From: Mycolicibacterium sphagni | GTDB taxonomy: Bacteria; Actinomycetota; Actinomycetes; Mycobacteriales; Mycobacteriaceae | Reading direction: 5' to 3' | Assembly (NCBI RefSeq): GCF_002250655.1 | Contig: NZ_NOZR01000001.1 | Coordinates: forward strand, 310,001-374,000 | Length of the DNA: 64,000 nucleotides | Shown: piece after piece, positions 54,472 to 61,109 of the stretch | Layout of the letters: every line of letters begins with the position of its first letter | Position numbering within the stretch: position 1 is the first letter of the stretch | Position numbers and translations under genes: made by a program | The notes under the pieces: generated by a model | What the model was told of the DNA's origin: nothing | Seen by the model: only the letters and a program-made list of their open reading frames with translations | Database searches by the model: none

Positions 54472-55302
54472 CTAGTTGCCGGCGTCGATGAGCTTCTCGA
54501 GTTCGGCGTTCTGGGCAGCGCGTCGGACGCTGATCACGCCGGCCGCCTTCATCTGTTCGGGATCGAAGTCGTGTTCGTTGATCGCCGCGACGGCGCTTTG
54601 GTGGAGCTCGGCGATCGCAGGCGGTTGTGGGACATCGAGACTCTCGTAGTCGTCGAGAGCCAGGGCCGCCGCGCGTGCGGTAGCGGCCGCATTCTCAGTC
54701 TGCTCGTGCGCGAAGCTCTGGAGCAGATTGAAGCAACGGTCACGCTCGGCCCGGGCGCGATCGTTGATCACCTGGTCCAGGTACCTCGACCAGGTCAGGT
54801 CGGCGTACTGCTGGCCTGTCCGGAGGCTTCGCTCTCGGGGCGCACCGATAGGCGAGTCGGGAAGTGGATCAGTTCTATCCAAATTTCTGGCGTACAGCGC
54901 GTTCGCGCCACACCGGGCATCAGCCAACTTGAATTCGCCGAACGCCGCCGCGAGCTTGGCGACGTCGAACCTTGTGGCGATCGCTAGATTTTCAAGGTGC
55001 TCTTGTGCTCGGGAGCGCGCTCGGTTGCAGTCGATCGCCCAGGAGTTGGCCGCCTGCCGGACGATGCCGAGGCGTACCTGTCGTGATGCTGCTCCCTCCG
55101 CTTCACGGATCGCGGCCTTCTTGTCCCGCAGCCGGTCAACTTCGGCTTCGGCTTGGGCCAACGCGTCGGAGATCATCTCGACCGTGGTGGTGAGCTCCGG
55201 CCCCTGGTCGTCCGCGGCCGACTCCGGTTCGGGGTCGTATTCGTCGTGTCCAATCGCAAGTTGGTCGGTGGTCTCGGTTATGGCGTTAGGTGCGTGCGTC
55301 AT
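54472..55302 (-). CDS. Hypothetical coiled-coil protein of the element
   Basis: 276 residues, acidic N-terminus (EYDPEPESAADDQGPE) followed by long heptad-rich helices (VEMISDALAQAEAEVDRLRD, NRARSRAQEHLENLAIATRF). There is no catalytic motif. Such proteins in phage genomes include scaffolds and minor structural parts, but no specific family is recognised. It is transcribed before lysin B with a 234-nt gap that contains no obvious terminator. Confidence 0.6.
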   Translation of the reverse strand: MTHAPNAITETTDQLAIGHDEYDPEPESAADDQGPELTTTVEMISDALAQAEAEVDRLRDKKAAIREAEGAASRQVRLGIVRQAANSWAIDCNRARSRAQEHLENLAIATRFDVAKLAAAFGEFKLADARCGANALYARNLDRTDPLPDSPIGAPRERSLRTGQQYADLTWSRYLDQVINDRARAERDRCFNLLQSFAHEQTENAAATARAAALALDDYESLDVPQPPAIAELHQSAVAAINEHDFDPEQMKAAGVISVRRAAQNAELEKLIDAGN

Positions 55303-55366
55303 TGCTCTGTCGGGTTCCTTTTGAGGGTGTTTTGTAGGTGGTGGGTTGGGCGCTCGTTCGGGGCGA

Positions 55367-55732
55367 TCAGCTCGGCAATTTGAGGAGTCGTTCGGCCTTC
55401 TGAGTCAGGGTTTCTTCGCCGAGCGCGGCGGCGACGCCGTTGGCGGATGCTCCCTGTCCGCGATTAGCAGTGAAGCCGGAAGCCGTCTCGGGTCCGGTTG
55501 AGTGCGGTGTGAGAGCGGCCTCGATGTGGGCCGCGTGGGCGTCTCGCTTCTCCTGGGTGTGGGCCTCGTATTGCGCGGCGGTGACGTCCGGGCTGTAGCC
55601 AAAGGCCATGCCGCCGTTCCCATCAGAGGTCTGGCCGTGGGCCAAGTAGGCAGCCTTCTGATGACCGCTGGCTTGCTGTGCAAGCGCTTGCGCGCGGGCT
55701 TGTTCCGCTGCCTGAGTGTCGTAGAGGGTCAT
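55367..55732 (-). CDS. Hypothetical Ala/Gln-rich protein of the element
   Basis: 121 residues from MTLYDTQAAEQARAQALAQQ, with AAAGGGAA about 9 nt upstream. The first 25 residues form a helix rich in Ala and Gln, then a glycine-rich middle (TSDGNGGMAFGYSPDVTAAQ) and a C-terminal helix ALGEETLTQKAERLLKL. Function unknown. It lies 64 nt before the coiled-coil protein gene. Confidence 0.6.
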   Translation of the reverse strand: MTLYDTQAAEQARAQALAQQASGHQKAAYLAHGQTSDGNGGMAFGYSPDVTAAQYEAHTQEKRDAHAAHIEAALTPHSTGPETASGFTANRGQGASANGVAAALGEETLTQKAERLLKLPS

Positions 55733-56101
55733 TGGTCGGGTATTCCCTTTCAGTAGGCGGCCGGGGCCGCGTTGGTGAACTTGACCGGCTGTGACGCCGG
55801 GAGGTTTTTGATGCGCCGAAGTTGCCGGTTCAGAGGAGTTTGCGCGGCCGAATAATGTTGTTTTACAGTGCTTTTCGACCCCCTTGATCGAACATCTCAG
55901 TGGCTGAAAGTGGCTGAGTGGATCGCTTCGGTGGTTGCCCGCAGTGATCACCTTCGGTAGATCGCTGTGGTGCCCGATCAAAAAACTGGCCAATAGCCGC
56001 TCGCTGCCGCAAAGGTGCCAAACCATTCGGGAGTCTGCCCGGTCGCTGGGGGTTACCCGTACCCCGGCCGTGCCGGCTGCGCTCGCTGCTATTTGGACTC
56101 G
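55733..56101. other. Gap in the element operon, no gene seen
   Basis: 369 bp between the Ala/Gln-rich protein and the cysteine-rich protein. The open frame reaching through it from 56026 has no start with a ribosome site and a composition unlike its neighbours. It may hold a promoter for the distal genes; GTGGCTGA is repeated near 55898-55920. Nothing else is visible. Confidence 0.45.
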
Positions 56102-56398
56102 TCACAGCAGTCGCCCTTCTGCTGCGAGTGCCTCGACACGGAAGTTGGAATGCTCCGGGCAGTCGACCCACGACGTGTCGTCGTCGGCCCAGAGTCGTCC
56201 GTAGGGATCACAGTCGTTGCAGCTGTCGATCGCTGCACGGATCGCGTGACGGCGGTCCCTGTCGGCCTTCTGGGCGGCTTTGAGGGCCGTTCGGCAGCCG
56301 TCGCAGGACCGAGGGCTCTTGACGTTGGCGTGAGTGGAGCAGCGTGGTCCGAATGGTCCATGAAGCGAATGCATCTCGTCACTTCCAAGCTCAGGCAT
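56102..56398 (-). CDS. Small cysteine/histidine-rich protein, probable zinc binding
   Basis: 98 residues from MPELGSDEMHSLHG (or 90 from the internal ATG). It has RCSTH, SCDGC, SCNDC and DCPEH, forming two likely zinc knuckles, with a helical segment RTALKAAQKADRDRRHAIRA between them. It overlaps the initiator gene by 8 nt. It might bind nucleic acid, but no family is recognised. Confidence 0.65.
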   Translation of the reverse strand: MPELGSDEMHSLHGPFGPRCSTHANVKSPRSCDGCRTALKAAQKADRDRRHAIRAAIDSCNDCDPYGRLWADDDTSWVDCPEHSNFRVEALAAEGRLL

Positions 56399-57146
56399 TG
56401 GAGGCCACCCCCCGCGGCACGCCGTGGTCGCAGCGCTTGAGTCGCTCGGTCCCGTCGTCGTCGAGTACTTCGACCATCCCGGAGTTCTCCGCGCAGTGCA
56501 TGGGGCAGTTCTCGATCAGCTGGCGGTTGCGCCGGCGTTCGAAGTCGTGGGCCTTCGCCGCGATGACATCGGATTGGGCTGCATGCTCGTCCCATGCCTC
56601 AAGATGTTCGCGGGCCCTTGCACAGCCGCCACATTCTTCGCTGGTGCCGATCGGGTGAAGGTTGCAGAACCGCGGCGGGCGTTCTCCCTCTGTCTTCAAG
56701 TTCTCTATAAGTAGTGCAGATGCCCTGTGGGGCACGGTCCCTTGCCCTGTGGGGCACGGTCCCTTGCCCTGTGGGGCATCTGGCGTGCCCCACAGGGCTT
56801 CTGGCTGGTCAGCGGCTGCCCCGTGGGGCTTCTGGCTGGTCAGCTGTTCGTCGATTGCCGGGACTCTGTAGGCGAGAGACTGATCGCTGAGTGGTGGGAG
56901 GTGCTTTGCTGAGACTGCGTCGCCGAGAGCCTCCAGTGCGGTCCTGACGACCTTGACGGTGAGTCCAACTTCGTCGGCAATGTCGCGTCGGGAAACGCGC
57001 CACCACCTTGCACCGTCGTGGTGAATCCGGCCGGGGCCGTCCGTGTTACACCGCCAGCGGATGTGCGCAAGCACGATGGCAGCACTTGGACCGTGCTGCG
57101 CAACATCGGCGGGTAGCACGCGAATGAACGCCCCTGTTGTCTTCAC
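56391..57146 (-). CDS. Putative replication initiator: N-terminal winged helix and C-terminal cysteine-rich part
   Basis: 251 residues from a GTG overlapping the preceding TGA (GTGA). Residues 1-100 fit the helix-turn-helix of phage/plasmid initiators (VAQHGPSAAIVLAHIRWRCN, WWRVSRRDIADEVGLTVKVV, RTALEALGD). Residues about 100-145 are low-complexity and encoded by the iteron-like repeats. The C-terminal third has metal-like cysteines (RFCNLHPIG, CGGCARAREHLEAW, NCPMHCAEN, RCDHG). The layout parallels lambda O, whose own gene contains the iterons it binds. No helicase-loader domain is seen. Confidence 0.55.
   Translation of the reverse strand: MKTTGAFIRVLPADVAQHGPSAAIVLAHIRWRCNTDGPGRIHHDGARWWRVSRRDIADEVGLTVKVVRTALEALGDAVSAKHLPPLSDQSLAYRVPAIDEQLTSQKPHGAAADQPEALWGTPDAPQGKGPCPTGQGTVPHRASALLIENLKTEGERPPRFCNLHPIGTSEECGGCARAREHLEAWDEHAAQSDVIAAKAHDFERRRNRQLIENCPMHCAENSGMVEVLDDDGTERLKRCDHGVPRGVASNA
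56722..56844. repeat. Iteron-like repeat cluster within the putative initiator gene
   Basis: GCCCTGTGGGGCACGGTCCC plus two bases repeats with a 22-bp period at 56722 and 56744, with a truncated third copy at 56766. An inverted copy of TGCCCTGTGGGGCA-type core (TGCCCCACAGGGC) lies at 56786-56798, and an 18-bp repeat GGCTTCTGGCTGGTCAGC occurs at 56796 and 56827. The 22-bp period (two helical turns) and the location suggest an origin of replication. Because 22 is not a multiple of 3, repeats are read in different frames and are not kept for the protein sequence. Confidence 0.7.
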
Positions 57147-57631
57147 GATGGCTGGTTGCGCTCCAGAGCTTCCAGGTCATCGGCCGCACTGCTGAGGGCT
57201 CGCACCAGTTCACGCACGTCTGGCGGGGACAGCTCCTCGTCGTCGATATCGCCGCGCTGGGCCTGGATTCTGATCCACCGAGTGAAGGATGCGCTTTCAT
57301 CCTGGATGCCGACGATCGAGACACGAGCCTTCGCGGTGTCGAAAGTCCTCCATTGAAGCCAGCGGATGGCATCGCCGTCGTCGGCGCGAATTGAGCTCCA
57401 CTTATCCGCGGTGGCGCCGGGCGGGATCTCGATATGCGAGAGGCGGGAGTCAAGTTTGGCTTGCTCGGCGCTCTCCTTGACAAAGTCGCGCGCGACCTCG
57501 ATCAGGTCGGCGGGCGGAGTAGATCGCTGCTCCCCGCCCTCCAGGATCTTGATCTGATTCGGTGTGAGCTGATCGATGAGATCGCGCCAACTCGTCGAGT
57601 GCTGGGCGACGTCGGTGTTCTGTGTGATCAT
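57143..57631 (-). CDS. Hypothetical protein, paralogue of the gene at 58041
   Basis: 162 residues. The N-terminal motif SWRDLIDQLTPNQIKILEGG and the C-terminal helix SPPDVRELVRALSSAADDLE resemble those of the gene two positions upstream (GWRRLSDQLTAEQIAEIEQF; APQARRLATALIDAAGQVESL), with a beta-rich centre (RVSIVGIQDESASFTRWIRI). They seem to be diverged duplicates. ATG overlaps the previous TGA (ATGA). No known family. Confidence 0.65.
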   Translation of the reverse strand: MITQNTDVAQHSTSWRDLIDQLTPNQIKILEGGEQRSTPPADLIEVARDFVKESAEQAKLDSRLSHIEIPPGATADKWSSIRADDGDAIRWLQWRTFDTAKARVSIVGIQDESASFTRWIRIQAQRGDIDDEELSPPDVRELVRALSSAADDLEALERNQPS

Positions 57632-58044
57632 GGTCGTGCCTTTCGGTTTTCATGGATTGATTGGTCGCTACGGCTCCCGCCCGGTGCTCGAACACCAGGA
57701 TCAACGGGGGCCGTAAGCAGCTCTGAGTGCCGCCTGCAGTGGTGCCCTGACTCCTTCACGCGGTGTCGGCACGGTTGGCCGTCGCTCCGGGGTTGACCGC
57801 ACCGCAGGGAGCCCCAGATGCGCTCCCGAACCCAGCCAGGCAGTCGTCCCGTCCGCTCGTGATGTTGCGCCCCATTACCGTATGTGGGCTGATCCCTTGC
57901 GATTTCGCGTCGGCTAACCAACCACAAAACCTCGTCTCCGTTCGACGTCACACACACCGCCGCCATGTAGTCGGGAGCGCCGGCATCACCCAGACAGGCC
58001 GTTCGCGTGAAGTCGACGAGGGGTCCTGCGCCGCGCTCGCTCAT
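57628..58044 (-). CDS. Hypothetical protein with C-terminal zinc-finger-like motif
   Basis: 138 residues from MSERGAGPLVDFTRTACLGD, the ATG overlapping the previous TGA. The C-terminal part contains RCGQPRSDGQPCRHRVKESG then HHCRRH, a C-x9-C-x10-C/H pattern seen in small actinobacterial proteins of mobile elements and typical of a treble-clef zinc site. The N-terminal half has a beta-rich VCVTSNGDEVLWLVSRRE. Function unknown. Confidence 0.65.
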   Translation of the reverse strand: MSERGAGPLVDFTRTACLGDAGAPDYMAAVCVTSNGDEVLWLVSRREIARDQPTYGNGAQHHERTGRLPGWVRERIWGSLRCGQPRSDGQPCRHRVKESGHHCRRHSELLTAPVDPGVRAPGGSRSDQSIHENRKARP

Positions 58045-58511
58045 TGCGGGCGCTCCAGGGACTCCACTTGACCGGCCGCATCGATCAGTGCTGTGGCGAG
58101 CCTGCGGGCTTGGGGTGCCAACAACTCTTCGGTTTCTAGCCAGACGAGAATCCTCCGCTGAACTGCGCCGTTGCTGAATTGAGTTCCGGTTAGGTCCAAG
58201 CTGATTCCGGATTCGACATCTCGTGTCGAGGTGACGAACTGGCGGCCGTAAAGATGACCTTCGTCGTCGAAGTCCTCCCACTCACCGACCGCGCCCACCG
58301 CGTCTGCCGGCGCAGCGATGTGAGCGCACACCTTCTGAGCGTGGTTGCGTTTGGCGGCCGTACGCGCGCAATTGAGCAGCTGATACTCCGGCCACGCGTC
58401 GGGTCCGGTCACGCGTTCAAATTGCTCAATTTCGGCGATCTGTTCCGCCGTGAGCTGGTCGGAAAGTCTGCGCCAACCTGACGCACGGGGGGCCGCACGC
58501 ATTTCGGTCAT
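58041..58511 (-). CDS. Hypothetical protein, paralogue of the gene at 57143
   Basis: 156 residues; ATG overlaps the TGA of the excisionase-like gene (ATGA) and its TGA overlaps the next ATG. Opening with WRRLSDQLTAEQIAEIEQFE, it has a beta-rich core and an alpha-helical C-terminus shared with the gene at 57143. The shared N-terminal 30 residues look like a small helical interaction module. Function unknown. Confidence 0.65.
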   Translation of the reverse strand: MTEMRAAPRASGWRRLSDQLTAEQIAEIEQFERVTGPDAWPEYQLLNCARTAAKRNHAQKVCAHIAAPADAVGAVGEWEDFDDEGHLYGRQFVTSTRDVESGISLDLTGTQFSNGAVQRRILVWLETEELLAPQARRLATALIDAAGQVESLERPQ

Positions 58512-58675
58512 GCCGCACCTTCGAGCCCGGTGATGTAGTCGTTGATCTGCTTGTCAGTGCTGAATCGGCGCCGGCCAATCTTCACCGATGCCAGCACGCC
58601 CGCTGCCCACAGCTGGAATACCGTCGTGCGGCTGACCCCGCCGAGCTTGTGGCCCGTGGCCTGCCAATCGTTCAT
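58508..58675 (-). CDS. Excisionase-like helix-turn-helix protein
   Basis: 55 residues from the ATG at 58675, with AGGAGA 7 nt upstream. The sequence NDWQATGHKLGGVSRTTVFQ then LWAAGVLASVKIGRRRFST matches AlpA/MerR-like excisionases: helix-turn-helix followed by a VKIGRRRRF-type wing. It is the first gene of the leftward operon. Besides directing excision with the integrase, such proteins may regulate. It is below the usual ORF length threshold and easily missed. Confidence 0.75.
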   Translation of the reverse strand: MNDWQATGHKLGGVSRTTVFQLWAAGVLASVKIGRRRFSTDKQINDYITGLEGAA

Positions 58676-58685
58676 TACTTTCTCC

Positions 58686-58773
58686 TGTCACGATATGCGA
58701 CACCTGTTGACGCATAACGTGACACTAGCACGTATGTCGGCGGACGCAACAGAACACGTGCGACAATGTCGCA
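58686..58773. promoter_or_regulatory. Divergent promoter/operator region of the element
   Basis: Inverted copies of TGTCRC: TGTCAC at 58686 and GCGACA at 58697 (spacer GATAT), GTGACA at 58719, and a perfect palindrome TGCGACA-A-TGTCGCA at 58759-58773 ending at the regulator's ATG. A possible -35 (TTGACG) lies at 58707. The spacer between the XRE regulator and the excisionase operon is only 98 bp, so the palindromes are probably the regulator's operators, setting a lysogeny-like switch. Confidence 0.6.
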
Positions 58774-59298
58774 ATGAGTGACAGCGAACCTGTCGTCGAC
58801 TGGCTCGGGCGAGGTCTAGGGCAATCGATCAAGCGGGCAACTAAGGCTGCCGGGAGCAGCTACGTGAAGGTCTCCGAGCGGACGCGGGAACTCGGCGTAC
58901 CTATCCACCGAACAGCGCTCGGAAAGATCGAGAAGGGCGAACGCGACGTCACGGTCCGGGAGCTGGTGGCCATTGCGGCCGCGTTAGACACGTCGCCACT
59001 AGCCCTCCTGTTCCCGGACGCATTGGCTGACGTCGAGATCTTCCCTGGCGTGACCAAGCAAGGTGTCGAGATCCTTGGCGAATGGGCGGACGACCATAAG
59101 ACCCGCACTGCCCTCGAACTTTTCGACAACGAAGAGGCTCTAAGACTCCAGATGCTATGGCTACGCAAGAATGAGCTCTACGGATTCGACGACAAAGCAG
59201 AGAAAGCTCGCCATATGGTCGAGTTGCTCGAAGCTGAACATCAGCGATTACTGGATGCCTACAAGAATGCCACCGAAGATCGGTCTCCCGATGCCTAG
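58774..59298 (+). CDS. XRE-family repressor-like regulator
   Basis: 174 residues. An N-terminal helix-turn-helix of the XRE type is seen in VSERTRELGVPIHRTALGKI EKGERDVTVRELVAIAAAL-like sequence (residues about 30-75), with a C-terminal helical region (LRLQMLWLRKNELYGFDDKA, MVELLEAEHQRLLDAYKN) suitable for dimerisation. It is divergent from the excisionase operon and starts right after the palindrome at 58759-58773. It resembles prophage immunity repressors in position, and its stop overlaps the integrase start by 8 nt. Confidence 0.82.
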   Translation: MSDSEPVVDWLGRGLGQSIKRATKAAGSSYVKVSERTRELGVPIHRTALGKIEKGERDVTVRELVAIAAALDTSPLALLFPDALADVEIFPGVTKQGVEILGEWADDHKTRTALELFDNEEALRLQMLWLRKNELYGFDDKAEKARHMVELLEAEHQRLLDAYKNATEDRSPDA

Positions 59299-60472
59299 GC
59301 AGCGGATGGCACCGGGTGAGCATGGGCGTATCGCGGAAAGGTCAAGTGGTGGAAAGTTTTTCGCTTCGACCTATGTGCGTGACGCGGATGGGAAGCGGCG
59401 GCGGGTCGAGCGATCGAGCGACAAATCAGCCGAGGATGCCCGCCGCCTGTTACAGCGCCACCTCGGCACGCGACGGGCACCGTTGGACGCACAAGTGGTC
59501 AACGACAAAACGACCTTGTCCGAGCTATTCGAACAGTGGATCGAGGGCAAAGTGAAGCGCGGCGAGATCAAGCCGCAGACCGAAAATCAGTACCGCCATG
59601 TGTGGACTAAGCACGGCGACTGCCAACTCGGCGCGCTACGGATCCGAGAACTGGAAACACCCCGCGCGCATTCACACATCCAGTCAGTCGCGGCGACCAC
59701 ACCCGCCCAAGCCGCCTATTTGCGTCTGGTTCTACGCGAAATGTATGCGCTCGCAGTCAGATTCGGTGTGATGCAAATCAACCCGATCGTCGGCACAGCG
59801 ACAGCGAAACGGAACCGCAAGCCCGTCCGTGCGGTTTCAGCAGACGAGTTCGCGACCGTGAGAGCTGCCGTCGCTGACTACACCCGCTCCCGTGACGGCA
59901 AGGGTGGACCCCGGCCAGGTCGACTGCTGCCGGCCTTTGTCGAGGTCCTGGCCGCCACGGGTGCGCGGCCAGGGGAAGTGCTGGCGCTGCGTTGGTCCGA
60001 CGTCGACCTTCTGGCTGATCCGCCGACCGTGACGATCGTCGGCACGCTGCTCGACCACGGGGCCGCGGGCCCGCTGCACCGCCAAGACGAACGCAAGCAC
60101 GGCTCGCCCGCTCACACTGTTGTGCTCCCACGGTTCGGCGTCGAGGCATTGACCGAGATGGTCGGTCAGTCAGGGATGGACGGCCCGGTGTTCGCTACCC
60201 GCGACGGGGGATGGGTGAGCCTCGCGAACCTGCGGCGCTGCCTGCGCGATGCGCTGCCCGAAGAATTGTCGTGGGTGACCCCGCACAGCTTCCGGCGCAC
60301 CGTGGGCACCGTCATCCGCGATGCGCACGGCTCGGCCGCCGCTCAACAGCAGCTCTCCCACACTGAGCTGGCCACAACCGAGCGGCACTACCTGCAACGG
60401 GTGTCTCGTGGTCCCGACGTGCGGGTGGCACTCGACAAGTTCGCTGGTCAGCAAAGTGGAGACCGAAAGTAG
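59291..60472 (+). CDS. Tyrosine recombinase/integrase
   Basis: 393 residues from the ATG at 59291 (overlapping the regulator's stop). The N-terminal arm-binding region is basic (GKRRRVERSSDK). A SAM-like core-binding domain covers TTLSELFEQWIEGKVKRGEI. The catalytic domain has Arg in AATGARPGEVLALRWSDV, HxxR in TPHSFRRT, His in LSHTELATTERHY with the nucleophile Tyr. Together with adjacent tRNA and att sites it is the element's integrase. No large serine integrase features. Confidence 0.92.
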   Translation: MPRQRMAPGEHGRIAERSSGGKFFASTYVRDADGKRRRVERSSDKSAEDARRLLQRHLGTRRAPLDAQVVNDKTTLSELFEQWIEGKVKRGEIKPQTENQYRHVWTKHGDCQLGALRIRELETPRAHSHIQSVAATTPAQAAYLRLVLREMYALAVRFGVMQINPIVGTATAKRNRKPVRAVSADEFATVRAAVADYTRSRDGKGGPRPGRLLPAFVEVLAATGARPGEVLALRWSDVDLLADPPTVTIVGTLLDHGAAGPLHRQDERKHGSPAHTVVLPRFGVEALTEMVGQSGMDGPVFATRDGGWVSLANLRRCLRDALPEELSWVTPHSFRRTVGTVIRDAHGSAAAQQQLSHTELATTERHYLQRVSRGPDVRVALDKFAGQQSGDRK

Positions 60473-60535
60473 CGGGAAAGTATCAGCTGCGGGCGTGTCG
60501 CGTCCGGTCAGACGCGACAACGCCGCAGGTAGAGA

Positions 60536-60570
60536 GTGCCCCCGGCATGATTCGAACATGCGACACCGGC
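60536..60570 (-). other. Right att site, 3' end of the tRNA-Arg gene
   Basis: Thirty-five bases shared with 50396-50430, differing at two paired positions of the T-arm. The strand exchange must have been within TGCGACACCGGC (60559-60570; left copy 50419-50430), because the T-arm differences lie distal to it and sequences diverge on its other side. Confidence 0.88.
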
Positions 60571-60609
60571 TTTAGGAGAGCCGTGCTCTATCCCCTGAGC
60601 TACGGGGGC
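60537..60609 (-). tRNA. tRNA-Arg (anticodon CCT)
   Basis: Reads on the minus strand GCCCCCG TAGCTC AGGGG ... anticodon loop CTCCTAA closed by GGCT/AGCC, then the T-arm GCATG-TTCGAAT-CATGC and acceptor CGGGGGC with discriminator A. All stems pair. No CCA is encoded (the sequence continues CTC). The T-arm differs from the displaced copy at 50396 (GCAGG/CCTGC), meaning the element supplied the present 3' end. Confidence 0.93.
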
Positions 60610-60767
60610 GCACCGGCTGGCAGCTTACCGCCCTGTCGTCGCTACCCCGTATCCACAGGTCTATCGAGGCACGTCGCGGGGTCCACACAACGCGACCAGA
60701 TAGCAGTGCCCACGCGCGGGTGCGATCTGCGGGTAGTCCTTGCGGACCCAGGCGACAAGCCTTCGCA

Positions 60768-61025
60768 TCATGGCCGCGCCCGTCGCGCCAGCAATGCGCC
60801 CCACTCGAAGCGGGCAACCGCAGTCGCATTGCTATCTGCCTCCGGATCGACCTCCTGGGCCAGCCGCACTAAAGCCTGGGACACACGCCAGCTGTTCAGC
60901 TGGTGCCGCTGCGACGCCTGGGCGATCTCGCCCGAGGCCGCATTCATCGTGCACCGTTTCAGCGCAACCAGTACGCCCTCGGCGCACTGCCGCATCCTCG
61001 TCTCGTCATTGCTGTGCTGCTGCAT
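60768..61025 (-). CDS. Small ANTAR-like domain protein
   Basis: 85 residues from the ATG at 61025, with AGAGGG about 8 nt upstream. The central part (CAEGVLVALKRCTMNAASGE, IAQASQRHQLNSWRVSQALV, RLAQ) resembles a degenerate ANTAR helix bundle (initial aromatic/basic residues replaced). It lacks the usual GMLM entry, so RNA binding is uncertain. It lies between the tRNA and the luciferase-like oxidoreductase. Confidence 0.55.
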   Translation of the reverse strand: MQQHSNDETRMRQCAEGVLVALKRCTMNAASGEIAQASQRHQLNSWRVSQALVRLAQEVDPEADSNATAVARFEWGALLARRARP

Positions 61026-61109
61026 GAAAAAACCCTCTAAAACCGCCATCGTGCTTCGCATCCGTCCTTCAAGCCATTGCCCGACTCGCGGTTGCGCAAA
61101 CCCTGAAGC

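Larger units (their letters stand above)
50396..60570. mobile_element. Integrative element of about 10.1 kb in tRNA-Arg(CCT), satellite-like
   Basis: Bounded by the 35-bp att duplications. From right to left: integrase, XRE regulator, divergent operator region, excisionase-like gene, a leftward operon of small phage-like genes including a putative replication initiator, lysin B and accessory ORFs. Genes overlap by 4-8 nt in the operon. No terminase, portal, capsid, tail or conjugation genes are visible, so it is not a complete prophage or ICE. A phage satellite, a plasmid-like integrated replicon or a decayed prophage are the alternatives. Confidence 0.85.
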
